Source of the DNA: CAZYBO01 sp964645205
GTDB lineage: Bacteria > Pseudomonadota > Alphaproteobacteria > Rickettsiales > SXRF01
Direction: 5' to 3'
Assembly: GCA_964645205.1 (NCBI GenBank)
Contig: CAZYBO010000003.1
Coordinates: 248,001 to 312,000 of the forward strand
DNA: 64,000 bases
A model generated the notes under the pieces. The model did not search any database and was not told the DNA's origin. It worked only from the letters and a program-made list of their open reading frames with translations. The translations under genes and the position numbers were made by a program. Below are positions 48,342 to 57,355 of the stretch, one piece after another; the first letter of the stretch is position 1; every line of letters starts with the position of its first letter.

Positions 48342-50279
48342 GTGCCCAATTTCGGTAAGAATATCTTCGTCTGGCTGGTCATCGGCATTCTTTTAATCGC
48401 CGTTTTCAATGTGTTTCAAGGGGGCATGGACAACAGCGCCTATACGCGCCTGTCGTTCTCCGAACTTCTGGAAAAAGTTGACCAGGGGCAAGTTAATGAC
48501 GCGGTGGTTGCCAACAATCCGAACAAAAGCATGACCGTGCGCGGCCATTTAAGCGACGGCACCGCCTTCATCGCCCAGACGCCCGACTACCCGGGTCTAG
48601 TGGATAAGATGATCGCCAAGAACGTCAAAATCACCGGCACGCCCGATGACAGCCGCACCGAATCGTTCTGGAGCGCGATCATTTCGTGGTTTCCCATTTT
48701 ATTGCTGGTAGGCGTCTATATTTTCTTCATGCGCCAAATGCAGTCCGGCGGCGGACGCGGCGGCGCACTGGGCTTCGGTAAATCACGTGCGAAACTGCTC
48801 ACGGAAAAAACCGAGCGCGTCACCTTTGAAGACGTCGCAGGCATCGAAGAGGCAAAAGACGAGCTGGTGGAAATCGTCGATTTCCTCAAAGACCCGCAGA
48901 AATACCAGCGCCTTGGCGGAAAAATCCCGCGCGGTTGCCTGCTCGTAGGCCCTCCCGGTACGGGTAAAACGCTGCTCGCGCGCGCCATCGCTGGCGAAGC
49001 GAAAGTGCCGTTTTTCACCATCTCCGGTTCGGATTTCGTGGAAATGTTCGTAGGCGTCGGCGCAAGCCGCGTGCGCGACATGTTCGAGCAGGGCAAAAAA
49101 CATGCGCCGTGTATCATATTCATCGACGAAATCGACGCCGTAGGCCGTCATCGTGGCGCAGGGCTTGGCGGCGGTAACGACGAGCGCGAGCAAACGCTCA
49201 ACCAATTGCTCGTCGAAATGGATGGTTTTGAAGCCAACGAATCGGTCATCATCGTTGCCGCCACCAACCGTCCCGACGTGCTCGACCCGGCGCTCTTACG
49301 CCCCGGCCGTTTCGACCGCCAGATCGTCGTGCCCAACCCCGACATTAACGGCCGTGCGAAAATCCTCGAAGTGCATTTGCGCAAAATTCCTAAAGCGCCG
49401 GATGTCGATGCCCGCATCATCGCACGCGGCACACCCGGTTTTTCGGGCGCCGACCTTGCTAATATCGTGAACGAAGCGGCGCTGCTCGCCGCACGCCGTG
49501 GCAAAAAAGTCGTGACGATGAAGGAACTGGAAAACGCCAAGGATAAAGTCATGATGGGCGCCGAGCGCAAATCGATGGTGATGAGCGACGAAGAAAAGAA
49601 AATGACCGCCTATCACGAAGGCGGCCACGCGCTGGTGGCAACGTACAGCCCGGCCTCCGACCCCATCCACAAAGCCACCATCATCCCGCGCGGGCGTGCG
49701 CTGGGTATGGTGATGCGCTTACCCGAAGCCGATAAATTATCCTACTTGCGCGAAAAAATGTATGCCGATCTCGCCGTGTCGATGGGCGGACGCGTGGCGG
49801 AAGAAATCATTTTTGGCTACGATAAAGTCTCCAGCGGCGCGTCAAGCGACATCAAATACGCATCGAGCCTCGCGCGCGCGATGGTCACCGAATGGGGCAT
49901 GAGCGACAAAATCGGCCCGCTATTTTACGGCAACGGCGACCAGCAGGAAGTGTTCCTCGGCTATTCGATGGGGCAACCCTCCCGCCATATTTCCGACGAT
50001 ATGGCTTCGGTGATCGACAGCGAGATCAAACGCATCGTCGAAGACGCGCATAAGACCGCCAAAGACCTGCTTACCAAACATATTGACGAGCTGCACCGCC
50101 TCGCCACCGCCCTGCTCGAATACGAAACCCTGACCGGCGAAGAAATCCGTGCCGCCATGAAAGGTGAGGAAATCCGTAGGCCAGAGAGCATCCCCACCGG
50201 CACGTCGCCGGTCAAATCCTCCCTGCCATCTTCGCGCAAAAAAGCGGCAGACGGCGATACGACTGCAGCAGCGGAATAA
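48342..50279 (+). CDS. ftsH: ATP-dependent zinc metalloprotease FtsH
   Basis: Membrane-bound AAA+ protease for quality control and regulated proteolysis. It starts at GTG 48342. Two helices (about 6-24 and 104-125) flank a periplasmic domain. Walker A GPPGTGKT (203-210), FIDEIDAVGRHRGAGLGGGN, the SRH region TNRPDVLDPALLRPGRFDR, and zinc motif HEGGH (425-429). 645 aa, with a low-complexity end. It lies in the usual tilS-ftsH-glmM order. Confidence 0.97.
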   Translation: MPNFGKNIFVWLVIGILLIAVFNVFQGGMDNSAYTRLSFSELLEKVDQGQVNDAVVANNPNKSMTVRGHLSDGTAFIAQTPDYPGLVDKMIAKNVKITGTPDDSRTESFWSAIISWFPILLLVGVYIFFMRQMQSGGGRGGALGFGKSRAKLLTEKTERVTFEDVAGIEEAKDELVEIVDFLKDPQKYQRLGGKIPRGCLLVGPPGTGKTLLARAIAGEAKVPFFTISGSDFVEMFVGVGASRVRDMFEQGKKHAPCIIFIDEIDAVGRHRGAGLGGGNDEREQTLNQLLVEMDGFEANESVIIVAATNRPDVLDPALLRPGRFDRQIVVPNPDINGRAKILEVHLRKIPKAPDVDARIIARGTPGFSGADLANIVNEAALLAARRGKKVVTMKELENAKDKVMMGAERKSMVMSDEEKKMTAYHEGGHALVATYSPASDPIHKATIIPRGRALGMVMRLPEADKLSYLREKMYADLAVSMGGRVAEEIIFGYDKVSSGASSDIKYASSLARAMVTEWGMSDKIGPLFYGNGDQQEVFLGYSMGQPSRHISDDMASVIDSEIKRIVEDAHKTAKDLLTKHIDELHRLATALLEYETLTGEEIRAAMKGEEIRRPESIPTGTSPVKSSLPSSRKKAADGDTTAAAE

Positions 50280-50289
50280 GGGATCGCGC

Positions 50290-51627
50290 ATGAAACTCTT
50301 CGGCACGGACGGCATACGCGGCACCGCTAACACCCACCCGATGACAGCGGACATCGCGCTGAAAGTCGGTATGAGCGCAGGCCAGATGTTCCTGCGCGGC
50401 GAACACCGCAACCGCGTAGTCATCGCTAAAGACACACGGCTGAGCGGTTATATGATTGAGCCCGCGCTCACCGCCGGATTCATTTCCGTCGGCATGGACG
50501 TGGTACTCGTCGGCCCCATGCCAACGCCTGCCGTCGCCATGCTCGTCACTTCGATGCGCGCTGACCTCGGCGTGATGATATCCGCCTCGCATAACCCGTA
50601 TTACGATAATGGCATCAAGCTGTTCGGACCCGATGGCTATAAACTCTCAGACGCGGTGGAGCAGAAAATCGAAACGCTCATCCATGAAAACCGCTACGAG
50701 TCCCTCGCCAAGCCCGATAAATTAGGCCGCGCGAAGCGGCTCGACGACGCGCCGGGACGTTACATCGAATTCGCCAAAAGTACCTTCCCGAAATCGCTCA
50801 CGCTCGACGGATTGAAAATCGTCATCGATTGCGCGAATGGCGCAGCTTATCAGGTCGCTCCCACCATCCTGCGCGAACTCGGCGCGGAGGTGATCGCCAT
50901 CGGCATCCAGCCGGACGGGTTCAACATCAACCATGAATGCGGCTCCACCGCGCCGCAACGCCTGTGCGAAACCGTGCTGCGCGAAAAAGCGCATCTGGGC
51001 ATCGCGCTCGATGGCGACGCCGACCGCGTGCTCATCTGCGACGAGCGCGGCGAGATCGCCGACGGCGACCAGCTCATGGCGATGATCGCTACACACTGCC
51101 AGTCCACAGGCACGCTCCGCGGCAAGGGCATCGTCGCCACCGAAATGTCGAACATGGGGCTGGAACGTTTCCTCTCCGGCAAAGGCCTCACCCTCGCGCG
51201 CACCAAAGTCGGCGACCGCTACGTAGTCGAACACATGCGCGCGCATGGCTTCAATGTCGGCGGCGAGCAGTCCGGCCACATCATCATGTCCGACCACACC
51301 ACCACCGGCGACGGCATTATCGCCGCACTGCAGGTGCTGGCGTTTGCCATCGAGGACGGCCGCCCGCTCAGCCAGTGCAGCAAGCTGTTTACGCCGCTTC
51401 CGCAATTGCTGCGCAATATACCCTATACGGGTACCTCGCCGCTTACTCACGCCAGCGCGAAAAAAGCCATCGAGTCCGCGCAAGCCACGCTCGGAGGCAA
51501 AGGCCGCGTGTTCGTGCGCGAATCCGGCACCGAGAAAAAAGTGCGCGTGATGTTAGAGGGCGAAGACAGCGCTGCCATCTCCAAACTTGCCGACGATATC
51601 TGCGACACGATCAAAAAAGCGATATGA
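50290..51627 (+). CDS. glmM: Phosphoglucosamine mutase GlmM
   Basis: Converts glucosamine 6-phosphate to glucosamine 1-phosphate for UDP-GlcNAc. From ATG 50290 it reads MKLFGTDGIRGTANTHPMTA. The phosphorylated serine is S100 in MISASHNPYYDNGIKLFG, the metal loop is ALDGDADRVLICDE, GGEQSGHII binds sugar, and RESGTEKKVRVM binds phosphate. 445 aa. It lies 10 nt after ftsH and overlaps the next gene by 4 nt. Confidence 0.96.
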   Translation: MKLFGTDGIRGTANTHPMTADIALKVGMSAGQMFLRGEHRNRVVIAKDTRLSGYMIEPALTAGFISVGMDVVLVGPMPTPAVAMLVTSMRADLGVMISASHNPYYDNGIKLFGPDGYKLSDAVEQKIETLIHENRYESLAKPDKLGRAKRLDDAPGRYIEFAKSTFPKSLTLDGLKIVIDCANGAAYQVAPTILRELGAEVIAIGIQPDGFNINHECGSTAPQRLCETVLREKAHLGIALDGDADRVLICDERGEIADGDQLMAMIATHCQSTGTLRGKGIVATEMSNMGLERFLSGKGLTLARTKVGDRYVVEHMRAHGFNVGGEQSGHIIMSDHTTTGDGIIAALQVLAFAIEDGRPLSQCSKLFTPLPQLLRNIPYTGTSPLTHASAKKAIESAQATLGGKGRVFVRESGTEKKVRVMLEGEDSAAISKLADDICDTIKKAI

Positions 51628-52067
51628 GTTTTACAAATAGCGATATAGAGCTATATGAACGCCTCTGGAAGAAATTTCATGGAGGCCAGTTAAATATCCA
51701 GGCGCTTATTGATGGCGTACTCAAGGATGGCGGGCATGATATGACCGGCCTCACCCAGCATGAGATAGCGGCACTTATAGAAGGGCGCTTCACTGGCGAC
51801 TGGAACAAGGTAGCATTTTCTTTCTCAGAACTTCTTTCCTATTATGACGCGCTTGGTCAGAAATTGACTGATACGCAGGCGATTAGCTGGGTATTCTCGG
51901 CATTTACGATTGCGGAGGCGATCAAGCATGGAGTTACTGATTGGGAATTGCAATTCAACTCCGTCATCAACGGTTTCTCAAGAATTAAGGGGAAATTCGG
52001 AAGGGACGAATTACTTGAAATTTTCCAACGTATATTTTCTCCTGTCCCGCCAGTTTGGACGGCGTAG
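51624..52067 (+). CDS. Hypothetical protein between glmM and thiD
   Basis: 147 aa, starting at ATG 51624 in an ATGA overlap with glmM. It is all-helical and soluble: DIELYERLWKKFHGGQLNIQ, LTQHEIAALIEGRFTGDWNK, VAFSFSELLSYYDALGQKLT, FSRIKGKFGRDELLEIFQRI. Codon use and base composition are AT-richer than glmM and thiD. I recognise no family. The tight coupling to glmM suggests that expression is shared, not necessarily function. Confidence 0.65.
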   Translation: MSFTNSDIELYERLWKKFHGGQLNIQALIDGVLKDGGHDMTGLTQHEIAALIEGRFTGDWNKVAFSFSELLSYYDALGQKLTDTQAISWVFSAFTIAEAIKHGVTDWELQFNSVINGFSRIKGKFGRDELLEIFQRIFSPVPPVWTA

Positions 52068-52075
52068 TTTGTATT

Positions 52076-52897
52076 ATGGCTGATGTCGGCGCCTCACCCT
52101 CCTCTTGCAATGCACGCATACTGATCATCGCCGGCTCGGATTCCGGCGGAGGCGCGGGCATCCAGGGCGACATCAAGACCGTGACCATGCTTGGCGGCTA
52201 CGCCTCCACCGCCATCACCGCACTCACCGCACAAAACACGCAAGGCGTATTCGGCATCCACGACGTGCCCGACGATTTTATCCGCCAGCAAATTACGTTG
52301 GTGATGGATGACATAGGCACGGACGCGATCAAGACCGGGATGCTGCACAAGACAAGTGTTATCGACACGATTGCAGATACCCTTCCCCCGTATATGCCTA
52401 TGCCTTTCGTGCTCGACCCGGTGATGTTCGCAAAGGGCGGCGCAGCTTTATTACAGCCTGAAGCGCTGGATTCACTCAAGCGCCGCCTGATTCCGATAGC
52501 CACGTTAATTACGCCGAACATTCCGGAAGCGGAATATCTATCCGACATCGCTATCGATACGAAAGAGGATATGCAACGCGCTGCTGAAAAAATCCTGAAT
52601 TCAGGCTGCAAAGCCGTGCTGCTCAAAGGCGGCCATATGGAAGGTGAAAACGTATACGACCTGCTAGCCGATCAAAACGGCCAGCAGTTTTTTACCTCTT
52701 CACGCTTGCATACATCGCATACGCACGGCACCGGCTGCACGCTGGCATCAGCGATTGCTACCGGGCTTGCACAAAAACTATCCTTGGAAGATGCTGTAAT
52801 CCGCGCCCGCGCCTTCGTGAGAAAAGCAATCGAATGCGCACCCGGATTCGGCAAAGGCCACGGGCCGCTCGGCCATGCACAGGCGGGTTCAGCCTAG
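52076..52897 (+). CDS. thiD: Hydroxymethylpyrimidine/phosphomethylpyrimidine kinase ThiD
   Basis: Phosphorylates HMP and HMP-P for thiamine synthesis. Family motifs: ILIIAGSDSGGGAGIQGDIK, GGYASTAITALTAQNTQGV, DAIKTGML, VLDPVMFAKGGAALL, LITPNIPEAEYLS, VLLKGGHMEGE and the catalytic HTHGTGCTLASAIATGLA. From ATG 52076 it has 273 aa. A few residues upstream are in frame but precede no ribosome site. Its start lies 8 nt after the preceding stop. Together with thiE it gives a partial thiamine pathway in this region. Confidence 0.93.
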   Translation: MADVGASPSSCNARILIIAGSDSGGGAGIQGDIKTVTMLGGYASTAITALTAQNTQGVFGIHDVPDDFIRQQITLVMDDIGTDAIKTGMLHKTSVIDTIADTLPPYMPMPFVLDPVMFAKGGAALLQPEALDSLKRRLIPIATLITPNIPEAEYLSDIAIDTKEDMQRAAEKILNSGCKAVLLKGGHMEGENVYDLLADQNGQQFFTSSRLHTSHTHGTGCTLASAIATGLAQKLSLEDAVIRARAFVRKAIECAPGFGKGHGPLGHAQAGSA

Positions 52898-52934
52898 GGC
52901 TGAGGATTTTTCGCCACGTATATTCTTCGGAAAT

Positions 52935-54038
52935 TTAGCGTTGCTGTATATGCGCCTGAGACGCGCGCGACTGTTCGAGGCGCTCGACATGGCTAATGGC
53001 TGTGGCATCCGGCATATCCGCCGGCTGCGGCACATCCTTATGGTGCTTGAAGTGATCGGCCACTTTGGTAAGCCCCGTACGCACGGAATCGAGCAGCCCG
53101 GCTTTCTTAGGCTCCTGCGGCAGCGCGTCCTTAGGCGCAACGCCGGATGACTGCCCTTCAACGATGAACGCAAGCTCAGTGACATTGACGCGGCCGCTAT
53201 TGAGATCGGCGACCAGCGGATCAAGCTGATCGCTGATCGCATCGGCGATTTGCTTGCGCGTCCTCGACTTCAGCGCGTCGAACGGCTTGCCGTGGCGAAT
53301 TTTTATGACTTCCTGCAAATCAGGATTGGCGCTGGCGAATACCGACATCACCTGTTCACGTGTAATCGCCTTGCTGTGTTCATGCGCCTTTTCCAGCTTT
53401 ACGATTTTATCGTGTGTCGCTTCCTTATCGAGTCCGAATAGTTTTTCTGTCGCCCAGCGTAGCGGTTCTTTCACAGCATGGTAAACCAGCGCGCCAATCG
53501 CCATTTTTGCGCCCAGCTTCATCCACGGCGCCATAACGAGCGGCTCGAACACCGGCGCGATAAAAATCGACAACGCAGTAAGCGTGGCGAGCGTCGCAGC
53601 CGTTGCCAGTACGATGCCGAGATTGCGTTCTTTTTTTGCGCGCGAAAGCGAATCCGCAATCGTCTTGTTGGCTTGGATGCCCCCCGCAGCATCGCCTTTG
53701 GCGATACGTTCCAGATCTTTGTTGGTAAGGGCGGCGGCAGGCTTGCCGAGTTTGGCTTCCAGCTCATCCTCATAGAGCCTTTTGACGCTCTCTCTTTTGT
53801 GATTATAGTCCATCTGGGCGATCCCGGCGCCGAGCGCAGCGGTAAGCCCCATCACCATCGTTACCCCCAGCGACTGGGGAAGCGCTGCAAAAATACCTCC
53901 TGCGGTGGCCGTCCAGAACGTCGCCTGCTCACCGTTGAGCACGAATAGCGCTTCCTTTGCCACGGACGAGCGCATCAGCGCCTTGGCCTCATAGCCAAGC
54001 CATTGGGTTTTAGTGTCTACTTTATGCACAGGAGCCAT
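52935..54038 (-). CDS. Hypothetical membrane protein with long charged domain
   Basis: 367 aa. No signal peptide. Hydrophobic stretches at about 40-71 (TATAGGIFAALPQSLGVTMV) and 140-165 (ATAATLATLTALSIFIAPVF), plus a weaker one near 175-190, suggest a few membrane spans. Between and after these are helical charged segments (NHKRESVKRLYEDELEAKLG, KIVKLEKAHEHSKAITREQV). The tail is polar. I recognise no family. It stands alone between thiD (convergent) and the carbonic anhydrase gene, with 59 bp behind it. Confidence 0.7.
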   Translation of the reverse strand: MAPVHKVDTKTQWLGYEAKALMRSSVAKEALFVLNGEQATFWTATAGGIFAALPQSLGVTMVMGLTAALGAGIAQMDYNHKRESVKRLYEDELEAKLGKPAAALTNKDLERIAKGDAAGGIQANKTIADSLSRAKKERNLGIVLATAATLATLTALSIFIAPVFEPLVMAPWMKLGAKMAIGALVYHAVKEPLRWATEKLFGLDKEATHDKIVKLEKAHEHSKAITREQVMSVFASANPDLQEVIKIRHGKPFDALKSRTRKQIADAISDQLDPLVADLNSGRVNVTELAFIVEGQSSGVAPKDALPQEPKKAGLLDSVRTGLTKVADHFKHHKDVPQPADMPDATAISHVERLEQSRASQAHIQQR

Positions 54039-54097
54039 ACCCCCATTCTACATAAAAGCGCCTGATTGGTATGTGAAATATTTATGAAGGCGTGTTT

Positions 54098-54649
54098 TTA
54101 ACGCGCCATGGCGAGGTATTCCTTCGCCAAATCGACATAATTCTGGGCGGAAATGGGTATAAACGCCCGCTCTTCATCGGTTAAGTCCCTGAAATATTTA
54201 GCAGGACTGCCTGCCCACACCTGCCCTTTGGGAATGCGCTTGCCAGGCGTCACTAAAGCACCCGCTGCCACCCATGCCCCGGATTCTACCACCGCCCCAT
54301 CCATGATGGTCGCCCGCATGCCTACAAAGCAATCATCCTCCAGCGTGCAAGCATGTAGCAGCGCCGAATGGCCTATCGTAACGTTACTGCCAATAATCGT
54401 AGGCCCTGTTTTGCGCGTGACATGGATCACCGTGCCGTCCTGAATGTTCGTGCGGTTGCCGATACGCACGATATTCACGTCACCGCGTACCACACAACCG
54501 AACCACACACCCGAGTCCACGCCGATCTGCACATCGCCGATGACCGCAGCTCCAGCGGCAACAAATGCCTGCGGCGAAATCGTCGGGCTGATGCCTTTGA
54601 CGTTATATTCGCCGCGATAAGGAAGAATGGTGGGGGTGGCGTTGCTCAT
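54098..54649 (-). CDS. Gamma-carbonic anhydrase family protein
   Basis: Left-handed beta-helix protein with hexapeptide repeats (IGDVQIGVDSGVWFGCVVRG, VRIGNRTNIQDGTVIHVTRK). The three zinc histidines are present at H76, H94 and H99 (DGTVIHV, TIGHSALLHAC). 183 aa, typical of the bacterial YrdA/PaaY group, some of which have carbonic anhydrase activity while others act on acyl-CoA. The gene starts 8 nt before the end of argC in the upstream direction and is probably cotranscribed with it. Confidence 0.9.
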   Translation of the reverse strand: MSNATPTILPYRGEYNVKGISPTISPQAFVAAGAAVIGDVQIGVDSGVWFGCVVRGDVNIVRIGNRTNIQDGTVIHVTRKTGPTIIGSNVTIGHSALLHACTLEDDCFVGMRATIMDGAVVESGAWVAAGALVTPGKRIPKGQVWAGSPAKYFRDLTDEERAFIPISAQNYVDLAKEYLAMAR

Positions 54650-54656
54650 GCTTCCA

Positions 54657-55697
54657 TTATGGAAACATAGCGCTCATTTGCAAGCCGGATGTTTCCGCGA
54701 AGCCGCACATGAGGTTCATATTCTGCACCGCCTGCCCGGATGCGCCTTTAGTCAGGTTGTCGATGGCGGACACGAGGATCGCCTGCCCCGCCACGCGGCT
54801 TTTGAACACGCCGATCGCACAGTTATTCGTACCGCGCACCATGTGCGTGCTTGGCATCGCACCGCTTGCGAGCACTTGCACGAACGGTTCGTTCGCATAC
54901 GCGTTATTCAATAATGCACGCAAATCGTCGGCAGTTTTTCCTTTGGCGAGCTGCACATAGATCGTGGATAAAATCCCCCGGTTCATCGGCACGAGGTGCG
55001 GCGTGAACGTCACCTGCACTTCCGCGCCTGCCGCCGCCGTCAGCCCCTGCTCGATCTCCGGTGTGTGGCGATGGTTGGCGACGCCGTAGACGCTCATGCC
55101 GCCGTCGATTTCCGTGAACAGGTTCGCTTGCTTCGCGCTCCTGCCCGCGCCCGTCACGCCGGATTTCGCGTCGATGATGATGCCGGTTTTTTCAATCGCG
55201 CCCGCTTTCAAAAGTGGAACCAGCGGCAATTGCGCCGAGGTCGGGTAGCAGCCGGGATTCGCCACCAGCCGCGCGGTTTTTATCGCGTCGCGCGCGGTTT
55301 CGCTGAGGCCGTACACCGCTTCTTTTTGCAACGCCACCGCCTGATGCGGATGGCCGTACCACTGCGCATAGAGTTCGGGATCGGCAAGCCGGAAATCCGC
55401 CGAGAGATCGATGATTTTTACCTGTTTCGGCAGCGCGGCGATCACCGTTTGCGTAGTGCCGTGCGGCAGGCAGCAGAACACGACGTCAATAGCGGAAAAA
55501 TCCACTTCCTGCACCGTAACCAGCTTGGGCAGATTCAGATGCGCCAGATGCGGATAAACTTCGCCGACAGGTTTTCCCGCCTGCGAGTCGCCGGTCAGTG
55601 CAGAAATTTTCGCATGCGGATGGGCATGTAGGATGCGGATCAACTCCGCGCCCGTGTAACCGCTGGCTCCGATGATAGCGATGGAAATCATGTTCAT
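54657..55697 (-). CDS. argC: N-acetyl-gamma-glutamyl-phosphate reductase ArgC
   Basis: Reduces N-acetylglutamyl phosphate in arginine synthesis. From ATG 55697 (GAGG six nt upstream) it reads MNMISIAIIGASGYTGAELI. C150 in NPGCYPTSAQL is the nucleophile, SGVTGAGRSA and FTPHLVPMNRGI are typical. 346 aa. A longer in-frame form runs antisense through the terminator and rpsI and is not credible. Confidence 0.95.
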   Translation of the reverse strand: MNMISIAIIGASGYTGAELIRILHAHPHAKISALTGDSQAGKPVGEVYPHLAHLNLPKLVTVQEVDFSAIDVVFCCLPHGTTQTVIAALPKQVKIIDLSADFRLADPELYAQWYGHPHQAVALQKEAVYGLSETARDAIKTARLVANPGCYPTSAQLPLVPLLKAGAIEKTGIIIDAKSGVTGAGRSAKQANLFTEIDGGMSVYGVANHRHTPEIEQGLTAAAGAEVQVTFTPHLVPMNRGILSTIYVQLAKGKTADDLRALLNNAYANEPFVQVLASGAMPSTHMVRGTNNCAIGVFKSRVAGQAILVSAIDNLTKGASGQAVQNMNLMCGFAETSGLQMSAMFP

Positions 55698-55718
55698 ACC
55701 GTTCCTCATACAAATAAA

Positions 55719-55742
55719 AAAGGCGCCCCGCAAGGCGCCTTT
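55719..55742 (-). terminator. Rho-independent terminator after rpsI
   Basis: AAAGGCGCC and GGCGCCTTT form a 9-bp stem around a six-base loop. On the minus strand it is followed by TTTTTT... (AAAAAA at 55715-55720 on the plus strand), ending the rplM-rpsI transcript. T's on the plus side (TTTCTTTTT) allow function in both directions. It lies just before argC on the same strand. Confidence 0.9.
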
Positions 55743-55767
55743 CTTTTTCCGAAAAGATCGCTTGCGA

Positions 55768-56220
55768 TCAACGCTTCGAGAACTGGAAGCTGCGACGCGC
55801 TTTCTTATGACCGTATTTTTTGCGTTCGACCACGCGGCTGTCGCGAGTGAGGAACCCACCTTTGCGCAGCGGCTTGTGGAAGATTGCATCATACTCATCG
55901 AGCGCGCGGCTGATGCCGAGACGCACAGCACCGGCTTGACCGGAGAGTCCGCCACCGACGACGGTGCAGTTGATGTCGAAATTGCCGATACGGTCAATCG
56001 CCTTGAAGGGCTGATTGATGATCATGCGCAGCACGGGGCGTGCGAAATATACTTCCAGATCGCGGCCATTGACCGTGATTTTGCCGTGGCCGCGCTTAAC
56101 CCACACGCGGGCGACAGCGCTCTTGCGGCGGCCGGTGCCGTAAGTGGTCAGCTCTTTGCTGGCGCTGGCTTTCTCTTTGCCCGCTTTGGGAGCGGCTTCG
56201 GTTTTAACTGCTTTTGCCAT
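55768..56220 (-). CDS. rpsI: 30S ribosomal protein S9
   Basis: The conserved part starts ELTTYGTGRRKSAVARVWVK and ends DSRVVERKKYGHKKARRSFQ, then FSKR. The basic tail ending in KR reaches the P-site tRNA. The first 25 residues (AKAVKTEAAPKAGKEKASAS) are an Ala/Lys-rich extension seen in some alphaproteobacteria. 150 aa. Three nt after rplM, the standard pair. Confidence 0.97.
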   Translation of the reverse strand: MAKAVKTEAAPKAGKEKASASKELTTYGTGRRKSAVARVWVKRGHGKITVNGRDLEVYFARPVLRMIINQPFKAIDRIGNFDINCTVVGGGLSGQAGAVRLGISRALDEYDAIFHKPLRKGGFLTRDSRVVERKKYGHKKARRSFQFSKR

Positions 56221-56223
56221 GTG

Positions 56224-56685
56224 TTATCTCTTGTTCTTAGGATTCATTGCGGCGAAATCATATACGACCGGTTTCTGCGCTTCGTGCGGATGCTCGGCAC
56301 CTGCATACACGCGCAGCTTGGTCAGCTGGTCGCGAGCCAGCGGGCTTTCCTTCGGCATCATGCGCTCGACCGCTTTTTCGATCACGCGGCCGGGGAATTG
56401 ACCCGAGAGGATGAATTCCGGGGTAGCCGTTTTAATACCGCCGGGGTGACCCGTGTGGCGATAATAGATTTTATTGCGCATTTTCTTGCCGGTGAGCTTC
56501 ACCTTGTCCGCATTGATGATAACGACATGGTCGCCGGTATCGATGTGCGGGGTGAAAATCGTCTTGTGCTTGCCGCGCAGGATTTTCGCCACGGCGGAAG
56601 CAAGCCTGCCGAGGATCACGCCTTCAGCGTCGATCACAAGCCATTTCTTTTCAACTTCCGACGGTTTTGCCGAATAGGTCTGCAT
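56224..56685 (-). CDS. rplM: 50S ribosomal protein L13
   Basis: From ATG 56685: MQTYSAKPSEVEKKWLVIDA, EGVILGRLAS, then GDHVVIINADKVKLTGKKMR, KIYYRHTGHPGG and RVIEKAVERMMPKESPLARD-type core. 153 aa, normal. Upstream in-frame codons encode non-conserved residues. First gene of the rplM-rpsI operon. Confidence 0.97.
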   Translation of the reverse strand: MQTYSAKPSEVEKKWLVIDAEGVILGRLASAVAKILRGKHKTIFTPHIDTGDHVVIINADKVKLTGKKMRNKIYYRHTGHPGGIKTATPEFILSGQFPGRVIEKAVERMMPKESPLARDQLTKLRVYAGAEHPHEAQKPVVYDFAAMNPKNKR

Positions 56686-56789
56686 AATTCCAACTTGATA
56701 AAATAGGTTAGTGGTGCCGTAAAAAGGTGTTGGAATGTATTGCAAGGCTTTTGGCAAGTCAACCCTAAAAAACGGGGAAAAACGAGGCG

Positions 56790-57245
56790 CTATTGATTCG
56801 TGAAGATTTTATAGCGCATGCCGCCGAAAATGGCTTCCACCTTGCCGTTCCTGCCAAGCGGCAGCAGGCATTGGCGGTATTTCACCACCTCGTCGTGAAG
56901 ATTGTGAAACTCGCCCTCATCGACAATCGGCTTCGGGTTGGCGATAATATCGGTGTAATGCGTGGAAATACTGGCTGCATTAGGGGATATGATCGCATCG
57001 GGATCATCTTCCGTAATCCCGCCACGATAGGCCTGCACGATGGCATCGCCTATGTAGGTGAAATTATAGCCGTCCTTCTTCAAGTCATTGATATGTATCA
57101 GGAAGCAATTATCCCAAAGATCTTTAATATCATCAGGATCAATATCCTCTTCCACAGGCATATCGCGCCCCTGACGCAGCTTTTCCCAATACGCAAGCAG
57201 GCGCAGGGTTATGCGGCGTTCCAATCCTGATGAAATCTCTGCCAT
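56790..57245 (-). CDS. PAS_5-type single-domain protein
   Basis: 151 aa: RRITLRLLAYWEKLRQGRDM, then VEEDIDPDDIKDLWDNCFLI matches the PAS_5 pattern (helix-YW-x4-R, P-x-DIDP, then D...FLI). Such proteins are common in alphaproteobacteria, often in several copies, and have no attached output domain. The sensor ligand is unknown. It lies between pstB and rplM with 110 bp of AT-rich sequence upstream, which probably holds its promoter. Confidence 0.75.
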   Translation of the reverse strand: MAEISSGLERRITLRLLAYWEKLRQGRDMPVEEDIDPDDIKDLWDNCFLIHINDLKKDGYNFTYIGDAIVQAYRGGITEDDPDAIISPNAASISTHYTDIIANPKPIVDEGEFHNLHDEVVKYRQCLLPLGRNGKVEAIFGGMRYKIFTNQ

Positions 57246-57355
57246 GCAGCGTGAGCACCCGGTTTATACGTGATGCCTGATGATAGCGTATTCTAACGCG
57301 AAATTCTAGTGATAATAACAATAAATGATTGTATTTTAACTAAATATGATCCATC

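Noticed and set aside
54657..55997. A longer ArgC starting at 55997
   Set aside because: The extra 100 residues read antisense through the rpsI end and its terminator; ATG 55697 has a ribosome site and begins the conserved sequence.
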